This document shows positions 55,396 to 64,000 of a stretch of 64,000 nt of DNA, piece by piece (the first letter of the stretch is position 1; the number at the start of each line of letters is the position of its first letter). The translations under genes and the position numbers were made by a program. Source of the DNA: JAVBLD01 sp031553705. Its GTDB lineage: Bacteria; Bacteroidota; Bacteroidia; Bacteroidales; Marinifilaceae. The notes under the pieces are model-generated. The model was given only the letters and a program-made list of their open reading frames with translations. It was not told where the DNA came from and did no database searches. Location of the stretch: positions 1-64,000 of the forward strand of contig JAVBLD010000033.1 in assembly GCA_031553705.1 (NCBI GenBank), read 5' to 3'.

Positions 55396-56229
55396 TCAAT
55401 ATATTTTTACGTAATCTTTGCGTACTCCCTCTTCATTGATTTGTTTTTCCAGCTCGCTTTCGAAAGCAAGTTTTTTCTTATTTTTCAGAATAAGAACGAT
55501 TTCGTTCCGGACGTATTCCAGCGGAGCCAATGTCTGGTCCCGGTATATCTCTCTTATTTTGAGGAAATAGTAGTTTTCATCATCTTCCTTCTCAATATTT
55601 TTCATATAGGAAACCTCTTTTTCCAATGTGTTGAAGTCTCCCGGGATCAGGTTTAGCAGATACTTTACTTCGACCCATTTATCATCAAATTGATCGTATT
55701 TTTTGGCGTTGGTGATGCAGTATTCTTCCAGATGCTCCAAATCCTGCGCCCTATCGGATAGAAACCATTTTCGGACGTCGTTCAGATTAGGTGCCGATTT
55801 GGGAATAATAAAAAATATAGCTCTTACGATGGGAGTAGCCAGTATAAAATTATATTTGTTTTCATCATAATACTGCCTTATATCCGTTTCACTGATGTTA
55901 TCTTCCAAACGTTGGTCGATCAGTTTTTGCTTATACCGGTATATCAATAACGATGTGCGGTAATCTTCTACTTGCCGTTCGATATCTTTTTCTTCATCGG
56001 AAAGATTAGCAATGGCTTTATGCAACAGCAGCTTTTTACTTATCCAGTTTCTGATGTAATTCTGGGCCATCAATAAGCTATCTTCGGATGTAGTAGCAGA
56101 CGGTATAAAATCAGCAATTTCGTTGCGATATAGATAACTCTCAAATACTTTTGCAACAGCTTCATTTTGTGTATGATTTACACATGAGAATATGATAAAT
56201 AATAAAAGCACCGAAACGATTATTTTCAT
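55396..56229 (-). CDS. SurA-like lipoprotein lacking recognisable parvulin domain
   Basis: A 277-residue lipoprotein (lipobox IIFSC). The chain runs in helices resembling the SurA/PrsA N-terminal chaperone module (KVFESYLYRNEIADFI, NYIRNWISKKLLLHKA, RQYYDENKYNFILATP). The central part (about 120-210) is where a parvulin rotamase would lie, but I cannot see the characteristic HxxH-type parvulin residues. It is probably a chaperone only, anchored to a membrane, working with the SurA protein downstream. Similar trios are common in Bacteroidales. Confidence 0.75.
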   Translation of the reverse strand: MKIIVSVLLLFIIFSCVNHTQNEAVAKVFESYLYRNEIADFIPSATTSEDSLLMAQNYIRNWISKKLLLHKAIANLSDEEKDIERQVEDYRTSLLIYRYKQKLIDQRLEDNISETDIRQYYDENKYNFILATPIVRAIFFIIPKSAPNLNDVRKWFLSDRAQDLEHLEEYCITNAKKYDQFDDKWVEVKYLLNLIPGDFNTLEKEVSYMKNIEKEDDENYYFLKIREIYRDQTLAPLEYVRNEIVLILKNKKKLAFESELEKQINEEGVRKDYVKIY

Positions 56230-56450
56230 CTTATTGTAATTTTACGGATTTTATTGCGAAATTACTAAAAAACGGGTGATCTGATATACATTCGCTGAAA
56301 TTTTTATCTTCCGGATGAGGAATAAAATAGTAATATACAAGATGTAAATGCCTTACGATCGCTTACTGAATGCAGATTAATCAACGATATTGATTAAATC
56401 ACGTCCGGTAGGAATGGAATTCAGAAATAGAAAATATGGCACAGAATTTG

Positions 56451-56458
56451 TATTTTTG
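56451..56458 (+). promoter_or_regulatory. Promoter -7 element for the small exported protein at 56528
   Basis: TATTTTTG is an exact match and predicts a leader of about 60 nt. The 298-bp gap from 56230 shows nothing else beyond AT-rich DNA. Confidence 0.45.
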
Positions 56459-56527
56459 AAAAAAGAATTATGGCGTTGTAACTTTTATGCGTTTCATTCG
56501 TCTTAATTTAAAACAAAGTTAAAAACA

Positions 56528-57007
56528 ATGGGAAAGATTTATGTTTTTTTAGCCGTAGCTTTTTGTTCGTTTGGGGTAGTAGGGTATTGTATCTGGGCAG
56601 ATGAAGCGGAACATGATACCTCTTTTCGGATGGAAAATATAGATTATTCCAATGATATGGAAATAGTGCAAGAAACAGATGGATTTTCCGTTCCGGAAGA
56701 TTCAGATGTTTTGCCGTATATCCAATCTGCCCAAGCACCTCCGGTTGTACAAGTAAGTGTAGTAAGCAATAGAAAGGAGAAAAATATCACCCGCATAGAA
56801 GTAGCAATTGTAATGCCGAACACCGGAATACCCCGTGTTACCATTGGTAACAGTATATTACGTCAGGAGTTCTGGGAAGCAGAAGAAACGGGTTTGGAGT
56901 TCGCCGATAGTACTTTGCTACCGCTTGCTGTCCGAAATACCGAGATGAATGCTACTGTTTTTATTAAATGTTTTTTTTACGGGTCATCTTCCAAACCAGG
57001 TACATGA
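56528..57007 (+). CDS. Small exported or membrane-anchored protein of unknown function
   Basis: A 159-residue protein whose first 23 residues (MGKIYVFLAVAFCSFGVVG ...) form a signal peptide or single anchor. An acidic linker and a beta-rich region follow (VVQVSVVSNRKEKNITRIEVAIV), then IPRVTIGNSILRQEFWEAE. I do not recognise it. It has its own promoter element. Its last 44 bp overlap the convergent DUF3999 gene at 56964-57007, so one of the two genes uses the other's antisense strand there. The DUF3999 end codes for its conserved membrane helix, so the end of this small protein could be less constrained. Confidence 0.6.
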   Translation: MGKIYVFLAVAFCSFGVVGYCIWADEAEHDTSFRMENIDYSNDMEIVQETDGFSVPEDSDVLPYIQSAQAPPVVQVSVVSNRKEKNITRIEVAIVMPNTGIPRVTIGNSILRQEFWEAEETGLEFADSTLLPLAVRNTEMNATVFIKCFFYGSSSKPGT

Positions 57008-58229
57008 TTTGGCTTATGACGATCACAATGATAACCCAGATTCCATATATTTTGAATAGCGATGTCCAGGGACTCTTCGGAGTCCCTGCTTCATTTTGAA
57101 CACTCTTAATTGCCTTTAGTGTGAGATGATCCGTTGTCGCGGAAATATTATTTTCAAAAAAGGCCAAGTCGTAAACAGGCATTGAGGCTTGAGTATCTCC
57201 ATAGGTGAGCCTGTATAAAACGGAATCATTCAACCAGGCAACCAGATAGTACTTATCACAATATGTAATAATCGAATCGATTTTTAATGGTAGATTGTCA
57301 TGGTTCCGGATCATGATATGAAGTACATCGGTGTACTCGTTGTACCGGATTGTGTGTGAATCCTGATTGTTTGAATTAAGAGTGTAATATCGGGCTTCTG
57401 CCGGAGCAGGCTCTTTTTTTCTTTTTCTGTTTTGACGGACTTGCGGCATCCGGCGTTCTTCCTGAGGGACACTAAGAGTTATTGGACGATTATAGAACTG
57501 CGGTTCCGATATATAAAACAGGATGTCCGAAAGGTTGTATTTATCGTTGAAACGGATAGTTATATATGTATTCCCATCTTTATTTTCTGTATATAGCTCT
57601 CTGTGCGGAATCTTTAACCGGTTGTATTGTACTTCTGACCGGTAGTCCATCTTGCCGATTTCTATGATGTTTAGCGGTGCGAACAGCGAATCATTTATCG
57701 AAAGCAAATAATATTTATAATCGGAGAGCGGGAAGTGTAGCTTTAACAAGGTGTTTGTCGTATTTTGGTTATATATTTCAGATAATAAGAGATCCTCTTT
57801 CACAGTGTACCACCTGTTACGATCGTTGCTGCCTTTAAGAATAGCTTGTTTTTGCGTGTCGGTATTTTTAATATTCAGGATAAAGGAAGAGACCTTTTCA
57901 CCTTGAGTTTCGATTTCGATATCGGTATGGCGGTTTACTTCTGCTTTAACTACAATCCGATAGGGGATAAACTCGTCTCTATTATTTGTACGGATATCTT
58001 TTTTAATGATAAAAGGAATCTCTTTTCCGTTGGTATCGATGATGCGCAGATCGGAAAGATCGGATTTAGCTTTTCCGACTACCCCTACCGGAAGATCAAT
58101 CGTATAGAAATTTTTTGAATTGACTGGCGGGATTTCCGCATTATAACGGGGTTGTGCCGAAGCATTTATTGCAAAAACCGTACATATAACAAGCCATATT
58201 GCAATCCCTGTCTTTTCCATATGCATCAT
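56964..58229 (-). CDS. DUF3999 family protein
   Basis: A 421-residue exported protein. The signal peptide (ending NASAQ) is followed by the DUF3999 beta-rich ectodomain (about 28-370, with VGVVGKAKSDLSDLRIID), and a C-terminal membrane helix (IYGIWVIIVIVISQIMYLVW) with a basic cap. DUF3999 proteins recur beside DUF2339 membrane proteins in many phyla, as here with a 46-bp gap on the same strand, suggesting a joint envelope complex whose function is not known. Its 3' end overlaps the small plus-strand gene by 44 bp. Confidence 0.85.
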   Translation of the reverse strand: MMHMEKTGIAIWLVICTVFAINASAQPRYNAEIPPVNSKNFYTIDLPVGVVGKAKSDLSDLRIIDTNGKEIPFIIKKDIRTNNRDEFIPYRIVVKAEVNRHTDIEIETQGEKVSSFILNIKNTDTQKQAILKGSNDRNRWYTVKEDLLLSEIYNQNTTNTLLKLHFPLSDYKYYLLSINDSLFAPLNIIEIGKMDYRSEVQYNRLKIPHRELYTENKDGNTYITIRFNDKYNLSDILFYISEPQFYNRPITLSVPQEERRMPQVRQNRKRKKEPAPAEARYYTLNSNNQDSHTIRYNEYTDVLHIMIRNHDNLPLKIDSIITYCDKYYLVAWLNDSVLYRLTYGDTQASMPVYDLAFFENNISATTDHLTLKAIKSVQNEAGTPKSPWTSLFKIYGIWVIIVIVISQIMYLVWKMTRKKNI

Positions 58230-58275
58230 GTTAGTTGAAAATTAATTCATATTCTCTTAATCCTGTATTCAAAAC

Positions 58276-60513
58276 TTATTTAAACAGAACATTTTTAAGC
58301 TTTTGATATAGGAATGAGAGTACCAGTAAAATGATACCTAATACAATGAAAACGATAATCTTACCTACCGTCGGCAATAACCATAGATCGAATAATAATA
58401 GTTTTCCGAGTACAATCCCAAAAGTAAAAAGACTAATAATCCGGAGTACTTTTATATGCAATTTCATACCCAGTGTCATTTGTATAAAACCAGTCAAAGT
58501 TAGGGCAATAGAGAAGCCGGCGCTGAATTCATCCAATTGAATCTGGTCAACCAGACTGGCCGTTGCTATAATAACCAGGACAGTTGACAGGATATTGAGA
58601 TATACCATGAAACCGTTGGTTGATTTTAAATGGTAATCATGGATCCGATAATATTGCCGGGATATATATACCATATTAGTAACAATTGCAGCCAAAAATA
58701 ACCAGGATAGACAACCCGGCAACAGAGATGTCCAGGTAGCACCGATCGTTAGATAGGCATTTAAGTATAGATATGCATCTAATCCCATGCCGGTGAGGTA
58801 TACATACATATATCCGGCTATCGGGAAACGTTTTTTCAGTCCGTATCCCAATAGTAAAATAGTTACAGCGGTAAACAGATACCTGGCATTTGACGATGTT
58901 GCCATATCGGCGATATGCTGGTAAAATTCGAACATGAAAGCGTAATAGCCGGTCAGGCAAGAGGCGATGATAGCTATTGCACTCATTGGGATATATGTAA
59001 TGAGACGGGTTGTTGTAAATAGCGTTTTATTTTGTTTGAGAATAAAAGCATAAACACCCATTGCCCCGGCAACAAAAATATTGGTGGCAAAATGGCTGTT
59101 CAGGAATATCCGTTCAGGAACGAAATCAGCAGACTGAGAAATATCCATACAATATGATACGAAAGTGAATAGCAGCATAATGGCTGAAAAATATTTATAT
59201 ATACGAGTTTCAGACCGGGAGAACAACCATAGTAAGAGCACGGTTTCGGAAGCCCAGAATAGAGTGATGTGATTTCCTTCGAGTTGTAGCGGAACAGTAA
59301 TCGAAACAAAGGTGATAATCACCCCTAATAAGGCATGAATCAGTAATTTATAATCGATTTGCTTGATTTTTAGCCAAAGGATAAGGATCAGGTTTACGAT
59401 TGCCACGAATAATGATAGGATACCGTCCAACTTATATAATATGCCGGTATGGTTTAGAAAGAATAATCCAAAGGCCAAGTATACAAAGTTATTAATGACA
59501 ATAGTTGAAAGCAGGAATCTTGTAGTCTTTGAACTGCTGCTGCGGATTACCGATATAATCGGCAACAGGAAAATCAAGTAAAAGAATGTTGCAAATAACA
59601 GTAGGTGTAATGCATTGTGCGGAACAATGGCGGCCGAAAGGGTATATACCGTCATAATCAGCCAGCTAAAAGCAAAAGAGAGTATCGGAAGTTCTGCCCA
59701 TTTTTTATAAATCGACAGCATAAACATCCCCACATTAAGAACCGCAATGTAAGTAAAGAGTACAATATAGTTGCCTTCACCACTGCTGACCAGAAACGGA
59801 GCGAGGAATCCCCCGGTTAAAGATATAATGGCCAGTTCCCGCCGGTTATATATTATGGCCACTCCACTCATCAGGATGGTTATAACAATGAGAAGGATAA
59901 AGGCTACCGATTGGGAGAACAAATGATAATAGTGATAGGCGATCGCGACAGTAACATAAAAGATTGCAAATGCTCCGCCCGCGAGGAGGGAGCTGAAAGT
60001 ACGGTATTTCTGGTGTAATCGCTGGGCGAAAAAAAGTAAAACTCCCCCTACGGCAAAGCCGAGTATGGTGCGTAATGTTTCATTGATCCATTCGTTATCA
60101 ATAGCATATTTAACAAACAGTCCCATTCCGATCACTAAGATTAGAATACCGATTTTACCGAATAGATTCTCACCGATATATTTCTCATAGTTAACCTGTT
60201 TTCGGAGTTTTGGTTCCCGGGGAAGGACAGGAACTACCGGTTTGGGTTGGCTGATAACCTTTTCTACAGGTGCTTTAACAGGAATAAGAGGCGTTGCCGG
60301 TTTTTCGAGAATATCTTCTTTGGGTTTAGCTATTGCCGGCTCTGTTTGCTGAGTAATCGGCTCCTGGGTTTTTTCCGGGACTTGCGTCAATGATTTTCGT
60401 AATCGGATGCTCTCTTTTTTTAGAATCTCCATATCGGAGATTATTCTGCTCATCTTATTGCCCAGTATGATCCATACGACCACAATCAAGACGATAATAA
60501 TAAATTCCATCAT
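58276..60513 (-). CDS. DUF2339 polytopic membrane protein
   Basis: A 745-residue membrane protein with an N-terminal helix, a short coiled coil, a proline-rich linker (about 50-100, repeated Lys-Pro-Val/Ile stretches), and then about 20 transmembrane helices. The segment YEKYIGENLFGKIGILILVIGMG after the linker is a DUF2339 signature. Function is not established; its partner DUF3999 follows, and the two are conserved as a pair. The adjacent M49-like gene is separated by a terminator, so it is not in the same operon. Confidence 0.88.
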   Translation of the reverse strand: MMEFIIIVLIVVVWIILGNKMSRIISDMEILKKESIRLRKSLTQVPEKTQEPITQQTEPAIAKPKEDILEKPATPLIPVKAPVEKVISQPKPVVPVLPREPKLRKQVNYEKYIGENLFGKIGILILVIGMGLFVKYAIDNEWINETLRTILGFAVGGVLLFFAQRLHQKYRTFSSLLAGGAFAIFYVTVAIAYHYYHLFSQSVAFILLIVITILMSGVAIIYNRRELAIISLTGGFLAPFLVSSGEGNYIVLFTYIAVLNVGMFMLSIYKKWAELPILSFAFSWLIMTVYTLSAAIVPHNALHLLLFATFFYLIFLLPIISVIRSSSSKTTRFLLSTIVINNFVYLAFGLFFLNHTGILYKLDGILSLFVAIVNLILILWLKIKQIDYKLLIHALLGVIITFVSITVPLQLEGNHITLFWASETVLLLWLFSRSETRIYKYFSAIMLLFTFVSYCMDISQSADFVPERIFLNSHFATNIFVAGAMGVYAFILKQNKTLFTTTRLITYIPMSAIAIIASCLTGYYAFMFEFYQHIADMATSSNARYLFTAVTILLLGYGLKKRFPIAGYMYVYLTGMGLDAYLYLNAYLTIGATWTSLLPGCLSWLFLAAIVTNMVYISRQYYRIHDYHLKSTNGFMVYLNILSTVLVIIATASLVDQIQLDEFSAGFSIALTLTGFIQMTLGMKLHIKVLRIISLFTFGIVLGKLLLFDLWLLPTVGKIIVFIVLGIILLVLSFLYQKLKNVLFK

Positions 60514-60552
60514 ATTTTAAAGGATTACAAATTCAGAAACAGATTCCTTAAT

Positions 60553-60584
60553 AAAAATGCCATGGGAAAAACCCATGGCGTTTT
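60553..60584 (-). terminator. Terminator after the M49-like peptidase gene
   Basis: On the minus strand ACGCCATGGG and CCCATGGCAT pair around TTTTT and run into TTTTAT. It sits 2 bp after the peptidase stop, separating it from DUF2339. Confidence 0.8.
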
Positions 60585-60585
60585 G

Positions 60586-62238
60586 TTATAGCCCTAGTAC
60601 GCTGATGCCCTGTCGAAAGAAAATGTCTTTCGGAATTCTGGCTCCGGCAATTTTGTCCAGATCCTGTTGCAAAACCGGGGTTATGATCCCTTGCTCCGCA
60701 ACGAGCCTTGCGGCTTCATCATAGTTGCCGTCTCCTTCGATCGTGATGTATTTACCGGCGATTGTGGCAATATCTTTCTTCATTTGATCAAAATGTATTG
60801 TATAGTAACCGGATTGCTCATCCCTGGTAATTGCTCCGCTTTCGGTAAATTGGGCAAATTGCATCATATTGGCTTTGCCGTGGGCGCTTGCCGCTCCGAA
60901 GCGGGTAGAACGAAAAATACCTGCAATAAAGGTCACGTAGTTGTCCATCAGATCTTTATCTGAAATAATACCCCATTCCGATAACTTGGTAATGCAATAA
61001 AGCCCCAGGATATCCGCTTTTCCCTCTTCGATAGATGTATATTTATCTTTTAGGGCCGAACGAATATCTTGCTTATTGCTGATAGTGTAATTTACACCCA
61101 GTCCGTGGGCCACTTCATGAAACATGGTGTTCTCAAAAAATGCGTCAAATTTGATATGCTTTTGCTGCTCGGGATGGATAACCAATTTAGAAATAGGAAT
61201 CAGTATCTTATCAAATTTTGCCTGCATTGCATTTTTTAATTGCAGTTTACGGCTTCCCTTTGCTGCATGTACTCTAGGATCATTCGGCAGGTTAATGGCA
61301 ATGTTTTTACTTCCGGCGTTGCAATCGCCTGCATAATAGATCACCTCGTATGCATTCATGTCCGGATTGGCGTTGGCTTTCTCTGTCCTGTACTTGGGAT
61401 CTGTCGGTAGATTTTCCTGTAACTTAGGCAAATATTGTGCATAGAGCGACAATTTTTTGCTCCACTCTTTGTCTTTTATCAGGATTTGGCCCGAATGGGC
61501 CGCTTTGTATCCGTATAATGCATCTTCATAAGTTTCGATGGGACCGACCACAAAATCAATCGTATTGTCCTGCATATCCATCCATGCCATATCACTTGCA
61601 AGATAATCATCGGTTAGTAAGGCTTCTGCTCTTAATTCCAGATACTTCTTTAATCCTGCATCATCGGCCAGGGTCGCTGCTTCTTTTAGTAATGTTGCGG
61701 CTTTTTGGGTTTGTTCCGGATAGGCTTCGTGGAATGGAACGACTTTCAAAGCACCGTTCTCATCCCGGCGGATAATGCTGTACCAGTCGGTTTTACGCGA
61801 ATCGGCCAACGCTTCGAATTCCCCCTTGGTCATATCCACAGGATAGAAGTTCGCTCCCAACGGTTTGGCCGAGATCCCTTCTATAAACGGTTTATTGTCA
61901 TTAAGCCTGTCCCATGGACCGTAATTTATATTCAGGTATTTGATCAATGCAGAATCAGTTACATTTTCAAATAATTTGGTCTTATCACCATAAGCGTTAT
62001 GCCAAAAGATCTCTTCCATAAGATCAGCCGTCTGGATCAGAAGCGGGATCATCTTTTTTTCATTCTCGGTCAGTTTATTTACATCTGCGGTGAGGGTAAA
62101 TTCAGCATACTGATCGGCCAACTCCTGATAAGAAAAAGTCGCGGCCGCTTTTTTTGTCTCTTTGCAAGCTCCGAAAAGAACTCCAATTGTTAAAAAAAAT
62201 ATTACTTTTTTCATCTGCAAACTGATATATTTGTTCAT
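60586..62238 (-). CDS. Dipeptidyl-peptidase III-like (M49) metallopeptidase lipoprotein
   Basis: A 550-residue zinc peptidase related to family M49, anchored by a lipobox (VLFGAC). The zinc site reads HEVAH (374-378) with EEGKAD at 404-409. M49 enzymes usually have the hexapeptide HEXXGH, while a five-residue HEXXH variant is also known in the family, so this belongs with the shorter form. The second motif EExKAD is intact, and the chain length fits the catalytic core. It would release dipeptides from oligopeptides in the periplasm. The real start may be the ATG at 62214 (MKKVIFFLTIGVLFGAC). The S9 peptidase gene ends 2 bp before its annotated start, so the two peptidases are co-transcribed. 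Confidence 0.85.
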   Translation of the reverse strand: MNKYISLQMKKVIFFLTIGVLFGACKETKKAAATFSYQELADQYAEFTLTADVNKLTENEKKMIPLLIQTADLMEEIFWHNAYGDKTKLFENVTDSALIKYLNINYGPWDRLNDNKPFIEGISAKPLGANFYPVDMTKGEFEALADSRKTDWYSIIRRDENGALKVVPFHEAYPEQTQKAATLLKEAATLADDAGLKKYLELRAEALLTDDYLASDMAWMDMQDNTIDFVVGPIETYEDALYGYKAAHSGQILIKDKEWSKKLSLYAQYLPKLQENLPTDPKYRTEKANANPDMNAYEVIYYAGDCNAGSKNIAINLPNDPRVHAAKGSRKLQLKNAMQAKFDKILIPISKLVIHPEQQKHIKFDAFFENTMFHEVAHGLGVNYTISNKQDIRSALKDKYTSIEEGKADILGLYCITKLSEWGIISDKDLMDNYVTFIAGIFRSTRFGAASAHGKANMMQFAQFTESGAITRDEQSGYYTIHFDQMKKDIATIAGKYITIEGDGNYDEAARLVAEQGIITPVLQQDLDKIAGARIPKDIFFRQGISVLGL

Positions 62239-62240
62239 TA

Positions 62241-64000
62241 TTAATTTTTAGCAGGTTTAAGCCATTTATCCAGCCATGCTGCGAAGGTGCGTTGCCATAA
62301 TATACCGTTCTGGCATCCGAGCACCCAATGGGATTCTTCCGGGAAGTACAGATATTGGGCCGGAATGCCGCGCATTCTGGCTACGTTGAAAGCTGCCATC
62401 CCCTGAGATACATCGATCCGGAAATCTTTCTGGCCGTGGATAACTAATATAGGGGTGTCCCAGTTACCCACAAACAGGTCCGGAGAATTGACAAAAGTGC
62501 GTTGGGCAATTTTGTTGCTCTTTTCCCATGGCGCACCGCCCATATCCCAATTGGCAAACCACATCTCTTCAGTGGTATAATATTGCATTTTTAGATCGAA
62601 GATACCGCAATGGGCTATAAAAGCCTTAAAACGTTTCTGATGGTGTCCGGCAAGATAATAGACCGAATAACCGCCATACGATGCTCCGATACAGCCCAGG
62701 CGGTCGGCATCAACATAGGGTTCTTTTTTAACTTCATCGATAGCGGACAGGTAATCTTTGATATTCTGTCCTGAATAGTCACCGCTAATCTGTTCGAGCC
62801 ATTCCTGCCCAAATCCGGGAAGTCCTCTGCGGTTTGGTGCAACAATGATATAACCGTTGGCTGCCATCATCTGGAAATTCCAGCGATAACTCCAGAATTG
62901 GCTTACCGTGCTTTGCGGACCGCCTTCGCAATAAAGGATTGTCGGATATTTTTTATTCGGATCGAAATGGGGAGGATAGATTATCCACACCAGCATATCC
63001 TTATTATCGGTGGTTTTTACCAAACGTTTTTCCACTTTTCCCATTTCCAGTTGCGAAAGCAGGTTGCGGTTTACGAATGAAAGTTCTTCATCTTTGCCGT
63101 CTTTCGGATCCACTTTATAAATTTCGGCTGGCTTACTCATCGATACTTTGGTGGCGATCAATATATCGCCTGCCGGAATCACGGAAGTATAATTGTGTAC
63201 TCCTTCCGTATGTTTCCTTATTTTCAGGTCATCCATATTCAACGAATAGATCTCGTCTGTCGCATGATAGTCTGATATAAACCAGATGGTTTTACTATCC
63301 GCACTCCATGCCAGATGGGTCACATGTTGGTCAAGTTCCATTGAATAATCCTGCTTTTCACTGCTCTCCAGAGCCATAATATAGAGCCGGATTTTATCGG
63401 CTTCATACCCGTCACGCTCCATACTTTCCCATGCAAGCCACTTTCCGTCCGGAGAAATCACAGGATTTTGGTCGTATCCCATCATTCCATCTGTCAGGTT
63501 TACTGTTTTTTGAGTTTCCAGATTATAGGAATATAGATCACTATTGGTCGATTCGGCATAATCGATACCCTCTTTTTTACGCGAGGTGTAGATCAGATTT
63601 TTGCAGTCCTTCGTCCATGCCAGTTGCTCCACTCCACCCCAGGGACGCACCGGCGACTCCCATTTTTCTCCTTCCATGATGTCTTTTCCGGATTTAATGG
63701 AATGGGAGGGTGAGTAATCGGCAATAAAAATATGGGTATATCCGTCCACCCAGTCATTCCAATGACGGTAAAATTGATTGTTAATAATCCGGGCTTTGGC
63801 TTTCGGTAGATCGGGATAGAGATCCTGTACGGTCGGTTCGAGTTTCACATCTTTCAGGTAAACGATTTTTGATCCATCCGGGGCATAAAGATAGCCATTG
63901 ATTCCTCCTTCGATATCAGTTACTTGGCGGATACCTGTACCATCCGGGTTTATCTCCCAAAGTTGTCCTTTTGCCATATAGGCTATCCGTTTTCCGTCGG
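62241..64000 (-). CDS. S9-family peptidase (DPP5-like), 5' end outside window
   Basis: Prolyl-oligopeptidase-family peptidase. An ATG at 63977 is open, but the same frame continues through PDGKRIAY at the right edge, a beta-propeller blade motif, so the gene begins beyond 64000 and this is partial. The propeller (IRQVTDIEGGINGYLYAPDG repeats) is followed by the hydrolase domain with the nucleophile in GASYGGYS, the Asp in HGQKDFRID and the His in EESHWVLG. The motif spacing resembles the S9C/DPP5 group of Porphyromonas, which cuts dipeptides with hydrophobic residues. It is 2 bp upstream of the M49-like gene, making a peptidase pair. Confidence 0.9.
   Translation of the reverse strand, partial: DGKRIAYMAKGQLWEINPDGTGIRQVTDIEGGINGYLYAPDGSKIVYLKDVKLEPTVQDLYPDLPKAKARIINNQFYRHWNDWVDGYTHIFIADYSPSHSIKSGKDIMEGEKWESPVRPWGGVEQLAWTKDCKNLIYTSRKKEGIDYAESTNSDLYSYNLETQKTVNLTDGMMGYDQNPVISPDGKWLAWESMERDGYEADKIRLYIMALESSEKQDYSMELDQHVTHLAWSADSKTIWFISDYHATDEIYSLNMDDLKIRKHTEGVHNYTSVIPAGDILIATKVSMSKPAEIYKVDPKDGKDEELSFVNRNLLSQLEMGKVEKRLVKTTDNKDMLVWIIYPPHFDPNKKYPTILYCEGGPQSTVSQFWSYRWNFQMMAANGYIIVAPNRRGLPGFGQEWLEQISGDYSGQNIKDYLSAIDEVKKEPYVDADRLGCIGASYGGYSVYYLAGHHQKRFKAFIAHCGIFDLKMQYYTTEEMWFANWDMGGAPWEKSNKIAQRTFVNSPDLFVGNWDTPILVIHGQKDFRIDVSQGMAAFNVARMRGIPAQYLYFPEESHWVLGCQNGILWQRTFAAWLDKWLKPAKN

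Noticed and set aside
1..64000. tRNA, rRNA or CRISPR loci
   Set aside because: No cloverleaf-like block, ribosomal sequence or regularly spaced repeats with unique spacers was seen on reading the intergenic regions; this was by eye only.

Overview
The window comes from a member of the phylum Bacteroidota, most likely order Bacteroidales. The evidence is a full-length sprA (type IX secretion translocon) behind ruvA, a SurA-like/SurA/OstA-like periplasmic cluster, many secreted or lipoprotein genes with Bacteroidota-style signal peptides, CarboxypepD_reg-like and MG2/plug-type proteins, menA, and repeated exact copies of the Bacteroidota -7 promoter element TAnnTTTG instead of E. coli-type promoters. 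I cannot name a genus. Two S9 peptidases and a dipeptidyl-peptidase-III-like metallopeptidase fit a peptide-using lifestyle, but that is inference. No rRNA, tRNA, CRISPR array or intact mobile element was seen. | Layout. 1-310: apparent right end of an insertion sequence (three direct GGGGTCAA copies) joined to a decapitated TonB C-terminal domain. 400-9426: trpS, ruvA and the 2441-codon sprA. 9527-13336: MBL hydrolase, mtnN (pfs), luxS, a small GNAT and a 5'-nucleotidase-like lipoprotein; mtnN and luxS together recycle S-adenosylhomocysteine and make the AI-2 precursor. 13346-22241: two paralogous orphan hybrid-sensor-like histidine kinases flank a large MG2/plug surface protein, a small membrane protein and a PEBP protein, followed by upp. 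The first kinase and the surface protein are divergent around a perfect 24-bp inverted repeat. 22402-27081: a small exported protein, secA and lgt (export and lipoprotein maturation). 27199-34775: tkt, a CYTH protein, a DPP-type S9 peptidase and a secreted glycoside-hydrolase-like protein. 34905-43030: DUF169, a CPBP-like protein with menA, a flotillin/NfeD pair, a 34-residue lysine-rich microprotein, and the relA-guaD-ybaK operon. 43221-49811: a 1466-residue secreted protein of unknown function, then nth-lipA-lipB. 49852-58229: envelope genes, including two SurA-like chaperones and an OstA-like protein. 58276-64000: DUF2339 (paired with DUF3999), an M49-like lipoprotein peptidase and an S9 peptidase cut by the window edge. 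| How the parts fit. Much of the window concerns the envelope: SecA and Lgt export and lipidate, SurA-like proteins and the OstA-like protein serve outer-membrane assembly, SprA is the type IX channel, and several large exported proteins are possible clients. The (p)ppGpp enzyme has lost every hydrolase signature residue I could check, so it should be a synthetase-only RelA-type protein. | Most notable. The perfect 24+8+24 bp palindrome at 15340-15395, the IS/TonB junction, the 34-residue microprotein with its own promoter, the nearly leaderless small gene at 22402, and the 1466-residue unknown exported protein are the observations most worth following. I did not find a clear multi-gene undescribed defence or mobile system.
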